This document shows positions 63,545-64,000 of a stretch of DNA of 64,000 nt, in pieces. Below the pieces are notes generated by a model. That model saw only the letters and a program-made list of their open reading frames with translations, was not told the DNA's origin and did no database searches. Position 1 is the stretch's first letter; every line of letters starts with the position of its first letter. The stretch covers positions 1,123,960 through 1,187,959 of the forward strand of contig AP018794.1 of NCBI GenBank assembly GCA_009731425.1, written 5' to 3'. The DNA comes from Lachnospiraceae bacterium KM106-2. GTDB taxonomy: Bacteria; Bacillota; Clostridia; Lachnospirales; Lachnospiraceae. Both the position numbers and the translations under genes were made by a program.

Positions 63545-64000
63545 CTATTCATCTAAAACTTGTTTCAGAACGGCAACATTCTTCTTCATGATGCTTATAT
63601 AGCTATCATGATTTTTCAGCTGCTTTTTGGTAAGCGTATGTAAGGAATTAAACTCTAATTGACTTGTATTTGTTTCATTTGTAATTGCATTGGCAACTTT
63701 ACAATTACTGTTTTCGATGTGAAGAACATACTTCAAGTTATTCTTTTTCACATAATTAATTAAGTAACTAAGCGTCTTGGCATCGGGTTCCGTTTGACTA
63801 GAACACCCTACAAATGCCGCACGATATTTAATATGATAATCATCGACAAGGTAACGTAATGGGAATTTATCACCGACTACAATGCTGTCACGGACCTTAT
63901 CTTTCATGATTTTCTCTATATCTGAATCAATACTACTTAGCTTATTACAATAGTTTTTCGCGTTCTTTGTATAAAAAGCATCATTCTTTGGGTCTAGCTT
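63545..64000 (-). CDS. Metal-binding lipoprotein ZnuA-like, C-terminal part
   Basis: Open to the right edge; 151 codons seen. The stretch GDKFPLRYLVDDYHIKYRAAF followed by GCSSQTEPDAKTLSYLINYVKKNNLKYVLHIENS matches the C-terminal lobe of ABC-3 metal-binding proteins (usual length about 310 aa); KFPLRYL, YHIKYRAAF and TNTSQLEF are the expected positions. The metal-binding His/Asp of the N-lobe lie off the window. First gene of the zinc operon in this window. Confidence 0.8.
   Translation of the reverse strand, partial: KLDPKNDAFYTKNAKNYCNKLSSIDSDIEKIMKDKVRDSIVVGDKFPLRYLVDDYHIKYRAAFVGCSSQTEPDAKTLSYLINYVKKNNLKYVLHIENSNCKVANAITNETNTSQLEFNSLHTLTKKQLKNHDSYISIMKKNVAVLKQVLDE

Noticed and set aside
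1..64000. CRISPR arrays, tRNA or rRNA genes
   Set aside because: No regularly spaced repeats with unique spacers and no tRNA-like cloverleaf with CCA or rRNA-like conserved stretch was noticed while reading; a dedicated search was not run.

Overview
The window is chromosomal DNA of an AT-rich, low-GC Gram-positive bacterium, most likely a clostridial Lachnospiraceae. Supporting this are AGGAGG-type ribosome binding sites, TTG starts, a YesM/YesN-type two-component system beside a galactofuranose-type ABC transporter, BspA-like leucine-rich-repeat surface proteins, a YhgE/Pip protein and a small Cys-rich Lachnospiraceae-type protein next to tdk. This placement is inferred from gene content; no rRNA or other marker gene is present.

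Layout: (1) 1-3359, the tail of a GHKL sensor kinase followed by a two-permease plus ATPase ABC exporter operon. (2) 3560-5690, a graveyard of two decayed IS3-family elements on opposite strands. (3) 5875-14625, an accessory defence island: a small nuclease-like protein, a very large STAND-like NTPase with an N-terminal PD-(D/E)xK-type domain (Avs-like), split by a T9 tract, a short orphan gene, a HEPN-like RxxxxH protein, and a divergent pair with a palindromic operator. (4) 15018-23632, a five-gene recombinase module: a 430-aa tyrosine recombinase, a giant (about 1411 aa if a frameshift at A8 is repaired) recombinase-like protein, a 569-aa tyrosine recombinase with a Cys cluster, a 241-aa protein with a helical tail, and a serine-recombinase-like protein that has lost its catalytic motifs. 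It resembles Tn554-type multi-recombinase transposition modules but is much larger. I think regions 3 and 4 together are one mobile island. (5) 23633-25858, mostly non-coding: decayed DNA, a membrane-anchored zinc metallopeptidase, and two duplicated LexA-box/promoter units.

(6) 25859-38556: a BspA-like LRR gene broken by one TGA, an alpha-glucosidase, an MFS transporter, XRE-TPR and AraC regulators, and an ABC-F protein with a long attenuator-like leader. Next is an intact LRR paralogue flanked by two nearly identical loxP-shaped palindromes beside a FimB-sized tyrosine recombinase. (7) 39069-47183: galactofuranose-like transporter (yjfF, ytfT, ytfR, ytfQ) with its histidine kinase and response regulator. 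(8) 47339-59760: mainly housekeeping genes (PHP phosphatase, BlaI repressor, RluD-family synthase, lspA, aroB, tdk, phosphatase), two secreted paralogues, YhgE/Pip and its divergent TetR. (9) 59778-64000: a zinc-type metal operon (SBP, ATPase, permease, a CobW-like/permease fusion, a TIGR03943/DUF1980 protein).

The strongest leads for something not well described are the giant recombinase module with its defence cargo, and the LRR gene that looks like a cassette bounded by recombinase core sites. The two giant accessory genes each break at a homopolymer run, so slippage, decay and sequencing error all have to be separated before any conclusion.
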